DNA from: Candidatus Rokuibacteriota bacterium | Lineage (GTDB): Bacteria > Methylomirabilota > Methylomirabilia > Rokubacteriales > CSP1-6 | Reading direction: 5' to 3' | NCBI GenBank assembly: GCA_003221515.1 | Contig: QHSI01000118.1 | Span: forward strand, 1 to 64,000 | Length of the DNA stretch: 64,000 nucleotides | Shown: piece by piece, positions 13,956 through 21,655 of the stretch | How positions within the stretch are numbered: position 1 is the stretch's first letter | How the letters are laid out: each line of letters opens with the position of its first letter | Position numbers and translations under genes: made by a program | The notes under the pieces: model-generated | Seen by the model: only the letters and a program-made list of their open reading frames with translations | The model's database searches: none | What the model was told of the DNA's origin: nothing

Positions 13956-14933
13956 GTGACCAAGATCATCACGCCGCCCCAGCCCGCCCCCGTCATGGAA
14001 ATCGCGCGCGATCTGCTCCCGCCCGGCATGGAGCTGGTCGTCGTCGACCCGGGGAAGCCCGAGTTCTACGACAAGGCCGCCGACGCCGAGTACTATCTGG
14101 GCTCGCCGCGCCAGGGCATCGGCAACGAGTTCTTCCGCGCCGCGCCCAAGCTGAAGCTCGTGCAGCTGACCAGCGCGGGCTACGATCGCGTCGACATCGA
14201 GGCCGCGCGCAAGGCCAAGGTGCCGGTGGCCAACAACGGCGGCGCCAACTCGGTCGCCGTCGCCGAGCACGCCGTCATGCTCATGCTCGCCGTGCTCAAG
14301 AAGCTCGTGTACCACCACAACAACGTCGTCGCCGGCAAGTGGCGCACCAGCGATTTCGCCGACAACCGCACCTACGAGGTCGAGGGCAAACGGCTCGGCA
14401 TCGTCGGCCTCGGCAACATCGGCAAGAAGGTCGCGCGCCGCGTCCAGGGCTTCGACATGGACGTGCGCTACTTCGACATCCTGCGGCTCACCGAGGATCA
14501 GGAGGACGCGCTCGGCGTGCGCTTCGCCCTCTTCACCGAGCTCCTCCGCACCTCCGACATCGTGACCCTGCACGTGCCGCTGAACGACGTCACCCGCAAG
14601 ATGATCTCCACGCGCGAGCTCGCGATGATGAAGAAGGGCGCCATCCTCATCAACACGTGTCGGGGCCCGGTCGTCGACGAGGACGCGCTGCACAAGGCGC
14701 TCACCTCGGGCACGATCGCCGCCGCCGGCCTCGACGTGATGGTGGAAGAGCCGCCGAAGCAGAACCATCCGCTGTTCTCGCTGCCGAACATCACGCTGAC
14801 GCCGCACAGCGCCGGGCCGACATGGGACAACTGGACGAAGGCGTACCGCAACGGCTTCGACAACATCCAGCGCATCGAGGCCGGGCGCGCGCCGCTCTGG
14901 GTGGTCCCGGAGCTGCGTAGCCTGGTCGGATAA
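13956..14933 (+). CDS. D-isomer-specific 2-hydroxyacid dehydrogenase
   Basis: This is a 325-aa NAD(P)-dependent dehydrogenase. It starts at GTG 13956 with AGGAGG at 13945-13950; the long upstream frame is non-coding. The Rossmann motif is GIVGLGNIGKKVARR, the catalytic Arg lies in NTCRGPVVDEDAL, the Glu in the VEEPPKQNHPLF region, and the His in TPHSAGPTW. The family reduces 2-ketoacids to D-2-hydroxyacids or the reverse. It ends 7 nt before the grdE-like gene and heads that operon, so it may act on the keto or hydroxy acid entering or leaving the reductase. A -10-like TATACT lies at 13914-13919. Confidence 0.85.
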   Translation: MTKIITPPQPAPVMEIARDLLPPGMELVVVDPGKPEFYDKAADAEYYLGSPRQGIGNEFFRAAPKLKLVQLTSAGYDRVDIEAARKAKVPVANNGGANSVAVAEHAVMLMLAVLKKLVYHHNNVVAGKWRTSDFADNRTYEVEGKRLGIVGLGNIGKKVARRVQGFDMDVRYFDILRLTEDQEDALGVRFALFTELLRTSDIVTLHVPLNDVTRKMISTRELAMMKKGAILINTCRGPVVDEDALHKALTSGTIAAAGLDVMVEEPPKQNHPLFSLPNITLTPHSAGPTWDNWTKAYRNGFDNIQRIEAGRAPLWVVPELRSLVG

Positions 14934-14940
14934 CTCGCGC

Positions 14941-16203
14941 GTGCGACTCGAGCTGCGCTGGACCGACGTCGACGACCTGGCGGCCGCCTCCGCCACGCGG
15001 CTCGTGGGCAAGCGGCTCGAGGTCGATCTCCAGGCGCTGGGTACGCTCCTGGCCACCGACGCCCGGCTCACCGGCATCCGGCTCGATCTCGTGCACCCGG
15101 GCGAGCGCTGCCGCATCGGGCGCGTGTTCGACGTCATCGCGCCGCGCGCGAAGCTCGACGGCGGCGAGGACTTCCCGGGCGTGCTCGGCGGCGTGGCGAG
15201 GGCGGGCGACGGGCGCACGCTGGCGCTGGCCGGCGTGGCGGTGGTGGCCACCGATCAGCAGACCGACAGCGTGGGCACGCTCGCGGTGATCGACATGGCC
15301 GGGCCCAACGCCGCGCTCTCGGCGTTCGGGCGCACACACAACCTCGTGATCTCCGCGTGGCCGTCGGCCGGCACCGCGCGGTCGGACTATCTGGCCGCCG
15401 TCCGTCTCGCGGCGTTGAGAACGGCCGTCGATCTGGCGCGGACGGCGCGCGACACCGAGCCCGACCGCGTGGAGGTGTTCGCGCTCCCGCCCTCGCCTCG
15501 CGTGCCGCCGGAGCAGGCTCACCTGCCGCGCGTGGCGTACGTGTTCCAGATCCACTCGCACCAGCGGCCGACCGGTCTGGACGAGGGGATCCTCTACGGC
15601 GATCCCGTACGGCGCATGCTGCCGACGGTCGTGCACCCGAACGAGGTCCTCGACGGCGCGGTGCTCCGCGGTTTCATGGGGCGGAGCGTCACCACCTGGG
15701 CCACGCAGAACCATCCGATGATCCGCGCCCTCTACGCGCAGCACGGCCGCACGCTCTGGTTCGCGGGCGTGGTGGTCACCGTCGCCCAGGCGACCGAGCC
15801 CGAGCGCGTGCGTTCGGCGTTCCTCACCGCCGGGCTCGTGGCGCAGACGCTCGGCGCCGACGGCGCGGTGTTCACCAAGATCGGCGGCGGCGCGCCCCAC
15901 GTGGACATGGCCCAGTCCGCGTCGCAGTGCGAGGCGCTCGGCGTCAAGACCACGGTGGTGGTCGAGGACATGTCGACCGACGGCAGCGCCGAAGGGATGC
16001 TGCTCTTCGATTTTCCCGGCGTCGACGCGATGGTGAACGTCGGCAGCAGCCAGGAGCCGATCACGCTTCCCGCGATGGATCGCGTGGTCGGCGCCGACGA
16101 CCTGGCGCCGAAGCTCCTCGGTGAGACGCGCGCGACGTACGGCGGGCTGTGCGGCGCGATCGAGCAAGTCGGCGCGACCCGGGTGATGGCGGAGGTGCGG
16201 TGA
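14941..16203 (+). CDS. grdE: glycine/sarcosine/betaine reductase component B alpha/beta proprotein (GrdE/GrdG-like)
   Basis: This is a 420-aa protein from GTG 14941. The signature region LPRVAYVFQIHSHQRP (195-210), LDEGILYGDPVRRMLPTVVH and PNEVLDG (234-239) matches component B proproteins. In clostridia GrdE is cleaved to alpha and beta chains with a pyruvoyl group and binds the amine substrate as a Schiff base. Here the expected mid-protein cleavage region reads GRSVTTW before QNHPMI (256-261) and has no obvious Cys, so processing may differ or use Ser/Thr. C-terminal features include IGGGAPHVDMAQ and VVVEDMSTDGSAEG. Its stop overlaps the grdB ATG by one base. The substrate is unknown. Confidence 0.85.
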   Translation: MRLELRWTDVDDLAAASATRLVGKRLEVDLQALGTLLATDARLTGIRLDLVHPGERCRIGRVFDVIAPRAKLDGGEDFPGVLGGVARAGDGRTLALAGVAVVATDQQTDSVGTLAVIDMAGPNAALSAFGRTHNLVISAWPSAGTARSDYLAAVRLAALRTAVDLARTARDTEPDRVEVFALPPSPRVPPEQAHLPRVAYVFQIHSHQRPTGLDEGILYGDPVRRMLPTVVHPNEVLDGAVLRGFMGRSVTTWATQNHPMIRALYAQHGRTLWFAGVVVTVAQATEPERVRSAFLTAGLVAQTLGADGAVFTKIGGGAPHVDMAQSASQCEALGVKTTVVVEDMSTDGSAEGMLLFDFPGVDAMVNVGSSQEPITLPAMDRVVGADDLAPKLLGETRATYGGLCGAIEQVGATRVMAEVR

Positions 16204-17513
16204 TGGCCCTGCGGGTGGTCTGCTACCTCAACCAGTTTTTCGGCCAGCTCGGGGGTGAGGAGAAGGCCGGCGTCGGGCCGCAGGTCGTCGACGGCGCCGT
16301 CGGCGCGGCGCGCGCCGTCCAGCAGGCGCTCGGCGACGCGGGCACGGTCGTGGCCACGGTGATCTGCGGTGACAACTACGCGGCCGAGCAGGCCGAGCGT
16401 GCCGTCGCCGAGATGGTGCCTCTGGTCGCCGCCGCGCGGCCCGACCTCGTCGTCGCCGGTCCCGCGTTCCTGGCCGGCCGCTACGGCGTCGCGTGCGGGG
16501 CGCTCTGCGCTGCCGTGCAGGCGCAGCTCGAGGTGCCGGTCGTGACCGGCATGCACGCGGAGAACCCCGGCGTCGAGCTCTACCGCCGGCAAGTCCACGT
16601 CGTGCAGACCGGCGCCGAGGCGACGCGGATGCTGGACGACGTGAAGCGGCTCGTCGCCCTCGGCCTGAAGCTCGCGCGCCGCGAGGCGATCGGCGCACCC
16701 GTCGCGGAGGGCTACTTCGCGCGCGGCCTCACGCGCAACGTCGTGGCCGGCGCCGTCGCCGCCGATCGCGCCGTCGCCATGCTGCTCGACAAGCTCGCGG
16801 CGCGCCCGTTCGCCAGCGAGGTGCCGCGACCGGCCTTCCCCCACGTGCCCGCGCCGCGCCTGATCAAGACGCTCGAGGGCGCCACCATCGCCCTCGTCAC
16901 CGACGGGGGCCTGGTGCCGCGCGGCAACCCCGACGGTATCGAGGCACTGAACGCGACGCGCTACGGCGCCTACAGCATCGAGGGCAAGACGGGGCTCGAC
17001 GCGGCCCAGTACGACAACCCGCATCGCGGCTACGACACGACCTGGGTGAAGCAGGACCCGCATCGCCTGGTGCCCGTCGACGTCGCGCGCGAGCTGGAGC
17101 GGAGCGGCGCGATCGGCAAGCTCCACGAGACGGTCTATTCGACGGTCGGTGTCGCGACCACCCTCGCCCACAGCGCGCGCATGGGTGCGGAGATCGCCGA
17201 GAAGCTCCGCGCCGCCGGCGTCGACGCCGTCATCCTCACCTCGACCTGAGGGACCAGCACTCGCTGCGGCGCAGCGATCGCCCGAGAGCTCGAGCGCGCG
17301 GGGCTACCGACCGTGCAGGTCTCGACGATGACGCCGGTGGCCGTGATGGTGGGCGCCAACCGCATCGTGCCCGCCGCGGGCATCATCCACCCGCTCGGCA
17401 GCGCCGACCTTTCCCCCGACGACGAGAAGGCGTTGCGGCGCCGCATCGTCGAGCAGGCGCTGCAGGCGCTTCGCACCGAGGTGGCTCGGCCCACGGTGTT
17501 CACGCGGGAATGA
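16203..17513 (+). CDS. grdB: selenoprotein component B gamma subunit (GrdB-like), Sec at codon 349
   Basis: Read through TGA 17247-17249, the gene gives 436 aa. The N-terminal part has CYLNQFFGQLGGEEKAG, VATVICGDNYAAE, GPAFLAGRYGVACGALC and GMHAENPGVELY. After LTST-U-GTSTRCG the frame continues 87 codons with STMTPVAVMVGANRIVP and IIHPLG to TGA 17511, exactly as in GrdB/GrdF/GrdH. The Sec attacks the substrate alpha carbon to form a selenoether passed to GrdA. Family members usually read UGTCTRC; here the first Cys is Ser and the second is kept. ATG 16203 overlaps the grdE stop (TGATG), and the end overlaps the DsbA-like start (ATGA). A SECIS-like hairpin follows the UGA. Confidence 0.92.
17247..17277 (+). 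promoter_or_regulatory. candidate bacterial SECIS element after the grdB UGA
   Basis: After UGA 17247-17249 come 11 nt, then TCGCTGC (17261-17267) pairing perfectly with GCAGCGA (17271-17277) around the loop GGC. The loop begins 18 nt after the UGA and starts with G, the same geometry as the UGSC hairpin. Confidence 0.75.
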
Positions 17514-18205
17514 CCGTGCGGGTCCAGCTGGACGTCTTTTCCGATTATCTCTGACCCTGGTGCTATAACGCCGCGGTGCGGCTCCGGGAGATCGAGCGGG
17601 ACTACGGCGACCGAGTGCGCGTCCACTGGCGGACGTTCCCGCTCATCCCCGGCGAGCAGCCGGGCCGGCGCGTGACCGAGAGGACGCGCGAGGGACGGCA
17701 GCGCGTCGGCGCCGAGGAGCCGCGCGCGGCCTTCGTGCCGCCGGCGCTCGACGCGCCGCTGCCGTCGTCGTCCATCCCTGCCCTGACCGCCGCGAAGTGT
17801 GCCGAGCGTCAGGGCGAGGACGCCTTCGCGCGATTTCACGAGCGGCTCTTCACCGCGCACTTCCGCGACAACCTCGACATCGGCCGCCACGACGTGCTGC
17901 GCAGCCTCGCCCGCGAGACCGCGCTGGACCTCGCGCGTTTCGAGACCGACTACGCGCGGGAGGCCTACGAGGCCGTGCTGCACGACTGCGCCGAGGGCGC
18001 GGCGTGGTTCGGCGTCTCGGGGCTGCCGACGGTGATCCTCAACGAGAAGCTGTCGCTCGTCGGCGCCGTGCCGACGGAGCGCTATCGCCTGCTGATCGAC
18101 TGGATCCTGGCCGGCGAGCCGGGCGGGGTGATTCCGCTGCCGCCGCCCACGGAGCGAGCCGCCGCCGGCCAGAGTCCGGTGGGCCCTGGCGAAGCCGGCC
18201 GCTAA
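17510..18205 (+). CDS. DsbA/FrnE-like selenoprotein with U-P-W-C active site (Sec at codon 15)
   Basis: From ATG 17510 (overlapping the grdB stop) the frame reads VQLDVFSDYL, then TGA (17552-17554), then PWCYNAAVRLREIERDYGD and on to 18205: 231 aa. DsbA/FrnE-type oxidoreductases carry D-x-x-CPWC at exactly this place, so the TGA replaces the nucleophilic Cys and gives a Sec15/Cys18 redox pair. The rest fits the family: helical insert, CAERQGEDAFARFHERLF, and the cis-Pro loop GVSGLPTVILN. A GTG at 17576 would give a truncated protein without the active site. It lacks a signal peptide, so it is cytoplasmic. It may reduce the Grd-like selenoproteins in place of thioredoxin (inference). Confidence 0.85.
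17552..17582 (+). promoter_or_regulatory. candidate bacterial SECIS element after the DsbA-like UGA
   Basis: After UGA 17552-17554 come 15 nt, then GCCGC (17570-17574) pairing with GCGGC (17578-17582) around the loop GGT. The loop begins 20 nt after the UGA and starts with G. It is shorter than the grdB and UGSC hairpins but within the bacterial range. Confidence 0.6.
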
Positions 18206-18242
18206 CGAGGCGGCCCGGCGTAGCCGGACCGTGTCCGAGAGC

Positions 18243-18330
18243 CGGGGGGCATGGGGAGCCCTTCGCGGCCCCCGGGCACGCGAAGCACTCTCGAGGCGCG
18301 TCACGGCTTCGCCGGGGTCACGCAGGGGGG
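18243..18330 (-). repeat. degenerate inverted copy of the 9494-9653 repeat
   Basis: Read on the minus strand this stretch follows the order of the 71-bp repeat and its spacer. Read on the plus strand, GGGGGGCATGGGGAGCC, TTCGCGGCCCCC and TCGAGGCGCGTCACGGCTTC match the reverse complement of the 9.5-kb copies with scattered substitutions. It lies 37 nt after the DsbA-like selenoprotein gene. A 9-bp imperfect hairpin (18211-18231) just before it could be that operon's terminator. Confidence 0.7.
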
Positions 18331-18361
18331 CGCGCCGGCCTGTAGAGGCGAGGTCGGCTAG

Positions 18362-18691
18362 TTAGCGCTCGGCTAGTTGTCCTTGGCAGTAAAGCCGCAG
18401 ACCGGACCAAAGCCCCTGAGCTTCGTTTTTGGTGAGTATCTCCATTGTTGGATTGCCACTCCATAGAGCGATTCGTTTCGATAGTACTGAGTGCCCGACG
18501 AAGAGGCGTTGTGAACAGCAACAGCGTAGCTGAATGATCGGAATTCCGTCGAAGAATTGGGGGTCAGACGTTTCCCGCAAGTAGCGCTCAAAAGACTTGA
18601 GGAACAGCGCCGGAGTCATCGTTGCAGAGCTATCGTGCGGCCCGCCCAACGCGGGGTTAGGCTTCGCGCCCGGGCCAGCCGCCAAGATCAA
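18362..18691. other. AT-richer island with broken reading frames, probable foreign remnant
   Basis: The 505-bp gap 18206-18710 has no intact gene. From about 18362 to 18600 the base composition drops visibly toward 50% GC against the surrounding high GC. Two overlapping minus-strand frames look locally protein-like: one with SFERYLRETSDPQFFDGI, the other with SYAVAVHNASSSG and ESLYGVAIQQWRYS. This would fit one gene with a frameshift near 18530. No family is recognised; it may be the residue of a transferred element between the repeat copy and the LysE gene. Confidence 0.4.
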
Positions 18692-18710
18692 CCTTCGAGG
18701 CCCCCTCCAT

Positions 18711-19304
18711 CTAAACGATCAGAACGATCGACATGCCCAGCAGCAGCCCCATCGCGATATTGAACACCCGCAGCCGCCGTGGGTCGTGGAGGAAACGCTG
18801 GACGGTGGCGCCGAACGCGAGCCAGAGGAAGCAGCTCGGTAAGGCCGCCGCGACGAAGAGCCCGCCGAGGTACGCCGACTGCACGATCGGGCTCCCGCCC
18901 TCGGCACTGAGAAACGTGCCGCCCGCGCTCGCGCTCACGAGCCACGACTTCGGGTTGATCCACTGAAAGACCGCCGCGCCCACGAAGCCGACCGGATTCC
19001 CTCCGGGGGTCGATTCGATGCGGCGCGACGTCGCGATCTTCCACGAGAGCCAGAGCAGCACGGCCGCGCCGCCCCAGTGGAGCGCCTTGAGCACGAGAGG
19101 GTTCTGGAGGACGACGCTGCCAAGCCCGAGCGGCACCAGGAACATCATGAGCCCCATGCCCGCCATGACGCCGAGCAGGCACGGAAGCCCTCGGAGCACG
19201 CCCGCGTTCGCGCCGGCGGCCGTCAGCATGATGTTGCTGGGCCCTGGGGTGACCGCGGCCACGACAGTGAAGAGAAGAAACGCAAGGACGCGCTCGGTAG
19301 TCGT
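18711..19304 (-). CDS. LysE/RhtB-family amino-acid exporter (start codon appears to be ACG)
   Basis: This is a ~197-aa inner-membrane exporter with about six hydrophobic helices. The family signature AAVTPGPSNIMLTAAG is near the N-terminus, and LVLKALHWGGAAVLLWL and QWINPKSW follow. In-frame coding resemblance extends upstream of the GTG at 19262 through TTERVLAFLLFTVV, the usual first helix, to a stop at 19308-19310, with no ATG, GTG or TTG. GGAGG at complement 19312-19316 lies 7 nt before ACG (19304-19302), so the gene probably starts at this ACG or has lost its ATG. It is divergent from an AraC regulator 17 bp away, a common exporter/regulator pair. Confidence 0.8.
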   Translation of the reverse strand, partial: TTTERVLAFLLFTVVAAVTPGPSNIMLTAAGANAGVLRGLPCLLGVMAGMGLMMFLVPLGLGSVVLQNPLVLKALHWGGAAVLLWLSWKIATSRRIESTPGGNPVGFVGAAVFQWINPKSWLVSASAGGTFLSAEGGSPIVQSAYLGGLFVAAALPSCFLWLAFGATVQRFLHDPRRLRVFNIAMGLLLGMSIVLIV

Positions 19305-19321
19305 ACTCTACCTCCAGGCGT

Positions 19322-20188
19322 ATGGGCTTCCAGAAAACCAGGTCGGGCGGCGCGGGTCTTGAACGATCGTGCAAGCGGGCGGTCACTGGCTGGCTCGCCA
19401 GCACCACACCGGTCGAAGGCGTCGAGCTGTTTCGCGCCTCGCTGACCGGTGAGGTCTACAGCAAGCACCGCCACGACACGTACGCGGTCGGGGTGACCGA
19501 CCGCGGCGTCCAGGTCTTCGACTACCGCGGGGCGGCGCGGGTCCGCACGCGCGGGCAGGTCGTCGTGCTCTATCCGGACGAGGTCCACAACGGACGCGCC
19601 GGCACCGACGAGGGCTTCGGCTACCGCATCATCTATGTGGAGCCCGTTCACCTGGCCGAAGCGCTCCGCGCCATCCGCGGGAGGCCCGGTCCGCTGCCGT
19701 TCGTGAGCGAGGCGGTCTCCATGAACGCGAGGCTGCGGCGAGCCGTCGACGAGGCCTTTCGTGCCCCGCTGGAATCGCTGTCGGCCGACAGCCTCATCGT
19801 CGAGCTCGCGGAGGGATTGCTGGCCGCGGAGGATGGCGGGCGTCCGGCGACGTCACCCCGAGTCGACGTCGCCGCGGTCGAGTGCGCCCGTGAGTTCCTC
19901 GACGCGCAACGAACGCGCGTCGTGCATTCGTCGGAGCTCGAGTCGATCACGGGACTGACGCGCTACGACCTCGCCCGCCAGTTCAGAACCATGCTCGGCA
20001 CGAGCCCGTACCGCTACTTGCTCATGCGCCGGCTCGGCGTCGCGCGCGAGCGAATCCACGCACAGCGACCACTCGCCGACGTGGCGTGCGAGGCCGGGTT
20101 CGCCGACCAGGCGCACTTCACCCGCGTGTTCAAGGCGGCGTTCGGCCTCACGCCCGGGCGCTACCGCGCGCTGCGGGTCGGGCCGTGA
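19322..20188 (+). CDS. AraC-family transcriptional regulator
   Basis: This 288-aa regulator has an N-terminal cupin-like sensor (FRASLTGEVYSKHRHDTYAVGV, LYPDEVHNG) and a C-terminal double helix-turn-helix ending in the AraC signature (ADVACEAGFADQAHFTRVFK, FGLTPGRYR). The start at ATG 19322 is used for want of a better one; a true start a few codons later is possible. It is divergent from the LysE-type exporter and 11 nt upstream of grdC, so it may control export and the reductase genes together. The inducer is unknown. Confidence 0.85.
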   Translation: MGFQKTRSGGAGLERSCKRAVTGWLASTTPVEGVELFRASLTGEVYSKHRHDTYAVGVTDRGVQVFDYRGAARVRTRGQVVVLYPDEVHNGRAGTDEGFGYRIIYVEPVHLAEALRAIRGRPGPLPFVSEAVSMNARLRRAVDEAFRAPLESLSADSLIVELAEGLLAAEDGGRPATSPRVDVAAVECAREFLDAQRTRVVHSSELESITGLTRYDLARQFRTMLGTSPYRYLLMRRLGVARERIHAQRPLADVACEAGFADQAHFTRVFKAAFGLTPGRYRALRVGP

Positions 20189-20199
20189 CGCCGAACGGG

Positions 20200-21654
20200 A
20201 TGCCCGTCATTCGTGCCGTGTCTCTCGTGCTCGCCCACGTCCCCAGCCTTGTCCGGCTCGGCTCCAAGCCGCTCCGCGTCCTTCGCGAGGTGGAGCAACC
20301 GATCGAGTACTTGCGCCCGCACCTGCGCGACTGGGACGCCGCCCGCGCCTACGCGCCGAACCAGGTGTTCATCGGCAACCTCGGCGTGGACGATCTCGCG
20401 GCGCGACCCACGCCGTGGCATCGCCATCCCCTCGTCGACGCCGGGCGCTTCGGGCCGGACGGCGAGATCATGCCGGAGCACGAGTTCCTCGGCCTGCTTG
20501 CGACCTGCGACGGCTTCGATCTGTTCGCGCTCGACGGCGAGGTGGCCGAGGGCGCGCGAGGCGCGCTCGACGCGCACCCCCTCGTCGGCCGGGAGTCCGG
20601 TCGCCCGCCCGTCCCGGCCGGCGTCACCGCCGCCTTGCTCCGCGAACGCATCGAGCGACACCGCGCGGTGCCACTGGTCGGCGCCGACGGCCGACTGCTC
20701 GGCGCCATGCTGCCCGGCCACGACGAGGACGACACGCTCACCGGGCAGGTGCTCCTGGAGAACCTCGCCTGCAAGGCGACGGCGGCGCTCGCGTTGCGCC
20801 ATCTGCTCGCGCAGCCCGGCGCCATCGCCGCCAGCAACGTGCGGTACGTCATCAACTGCGGCGAGGAGGCGGTGGGCGATCGCTATCAGCGCGGCGGCGG
20901 CAACGTCGCCAAGGCCGTCGCCGAGTGGGCGGGGTGTGGGCGGGCAACCGGCAGCGACGTCAAGGCGTTCTGCAGCGGGCCGATGCACGCGCTGATGATC
21001 GCGGGCGCCCTGGTGAGAAGCGGCCTGTACGACGACGTGATGGTGCTGGCGGGCGGCTCGCTCGCGAAGCTCGGGATGAAGTTCCAGGGCCACGTGAAGC
21101 ACGCGATGCCGATCGTGGAGGACGTCCTCGCCGGCTTCGCCGCGCAGGTCTCGCGCGATGACGGCGTCTCGCCCGTGCTGCGGCTCGACGCGATCGGTCG
21201 CCACGAGGTCGCCTCCGGGTCGGCACCTCTCGCGATCATGAAGGCGCTCTACAGCGAGCCGCTCGGGCGCGTCGGGCTCACGCTGCTCGACGTGGACCGC
21301 TTCTCGCTCGAGCTCCACAATCCAGAGGCGACCGAGCCGGCGGGCAGCGGCAACGTGCCGCTCAACAACTATCGGACGCTGGCGAGCCTGGCCGTCGTCG
21401 AGAAGCTGATCGCCCGCGAAGGGATCGAGGAGTTCGTTCGCACACGGGGGATGCCCGGGTTCTCGCCGACCCAGGGGCACATCGCCTCCGCGATCCCCTA
21501 TCTCGGCCACGCGCGCCGCGGGCTCACCGACGGCGACCTGACCCGTACGATGTTCGCGGGCAAGGGTAGCCTGTTCCTTGGGCGGATGACGCAGCTCCCT
21601 GACGGGCTCTCGCTCGTTCTGGAACGCAACGAGTCGCGCGCCGGAGCGGACTGA
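20200..21654 (+). CDS. grdC: glycine/sarcosine/betaine reductase component C subunit (GrdC-like, KAS III fold)
   Basis: This is a 484-aa protein from ATG 20200 (MPVIRAVSLVLAHVPSLV), which aligns with GrdC N-termini; an in-frame GTG at 20185 overlapping the AraC stop is an alternative. Matches to GrdC run along the whole chain: APNQVFIGNLGVDDLA, GEIMPEHEFLGLL, YVINCGEEAVGDRYQRGGGN, AEWAGCGRATGSDVKAFCSG, GGSLAKLGMKFQGHVKH, GFSPTQGHIASAIPYLGHAR and GKGSLFLGRMTQL. GrdC forms an acetyl-thioester from the carboxymethyl-Sec of GrdA, and with GrdD releases acetyl phosphate. No grdD lies next to it, so product release may differ. Confidence 0.88.
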   Translation: MPVIRAVSLVLAHVPSLVRLGSKPLRVLREVEQPIEYLRPHLRDWDAARAYAPNQVFIGNLGVDDLAARPTPWHRHPLVDAGRFGPDGEIMPEHEFLGLLATCDGFDLFALDGEVAEGARGALDAHPLVGRESGRPPVPAGVTAALLRERIERHRAVPLVGADGRLLGAMLPGHDEDDTLTGQVLLENLACKATAALALRHLLAQPGAIAASNVRYVINCGEEAVGDRYQRGGGNVAKAVAEWAGCGRATGSDVKAFCSGPMHALMIAGALVRSGLYDDVMVLAGGSLAKLGMKFQGHVKHAMPIVEDVLAGFAAQVSRDDGVSPVLRLDAIGRHEVASGSAPLAIMKALYSEPLGRVGLTLLDVDRFSLELHNPEATEPAGSGNVPLNNYRTLASLAVVEKLIAREGIEEFVRTRGMPGFSPTQGHIASAIPYLGHARRGLTDGDLTRTMFAGKGSLFLGRMTQLPDGLSLVLERNESRAGAD

Positions 21655-21655
21655 G

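Noticed and set aside
17313-17513. Separate 66-codon gene after grdB
   Set aside because: It is the in-frame continuation of grdB after the Sec UGA; no start signal is needed and the sequence aligns with GrdB C-termini.
17510-17554. Frameshift or sequencing error instead of Sec in the DsbA-like gene
   Set aside because: Frame is unchanged on both sides of the TGA, the TGA sits at the catalytic Cys codon (one base from TGC/TGT), a SECIS-like hairpin follows, and neighbouring genes also use Sec. A base-call error cannot be fully excluded without reads.
18206-18242. Clear Rho-independent terminator after the DsbA-like gene
   Set aside because: The 9-bp stem at 18211-18231 has a mismatch and no T-tract, so it is only mentioned with the repeat.
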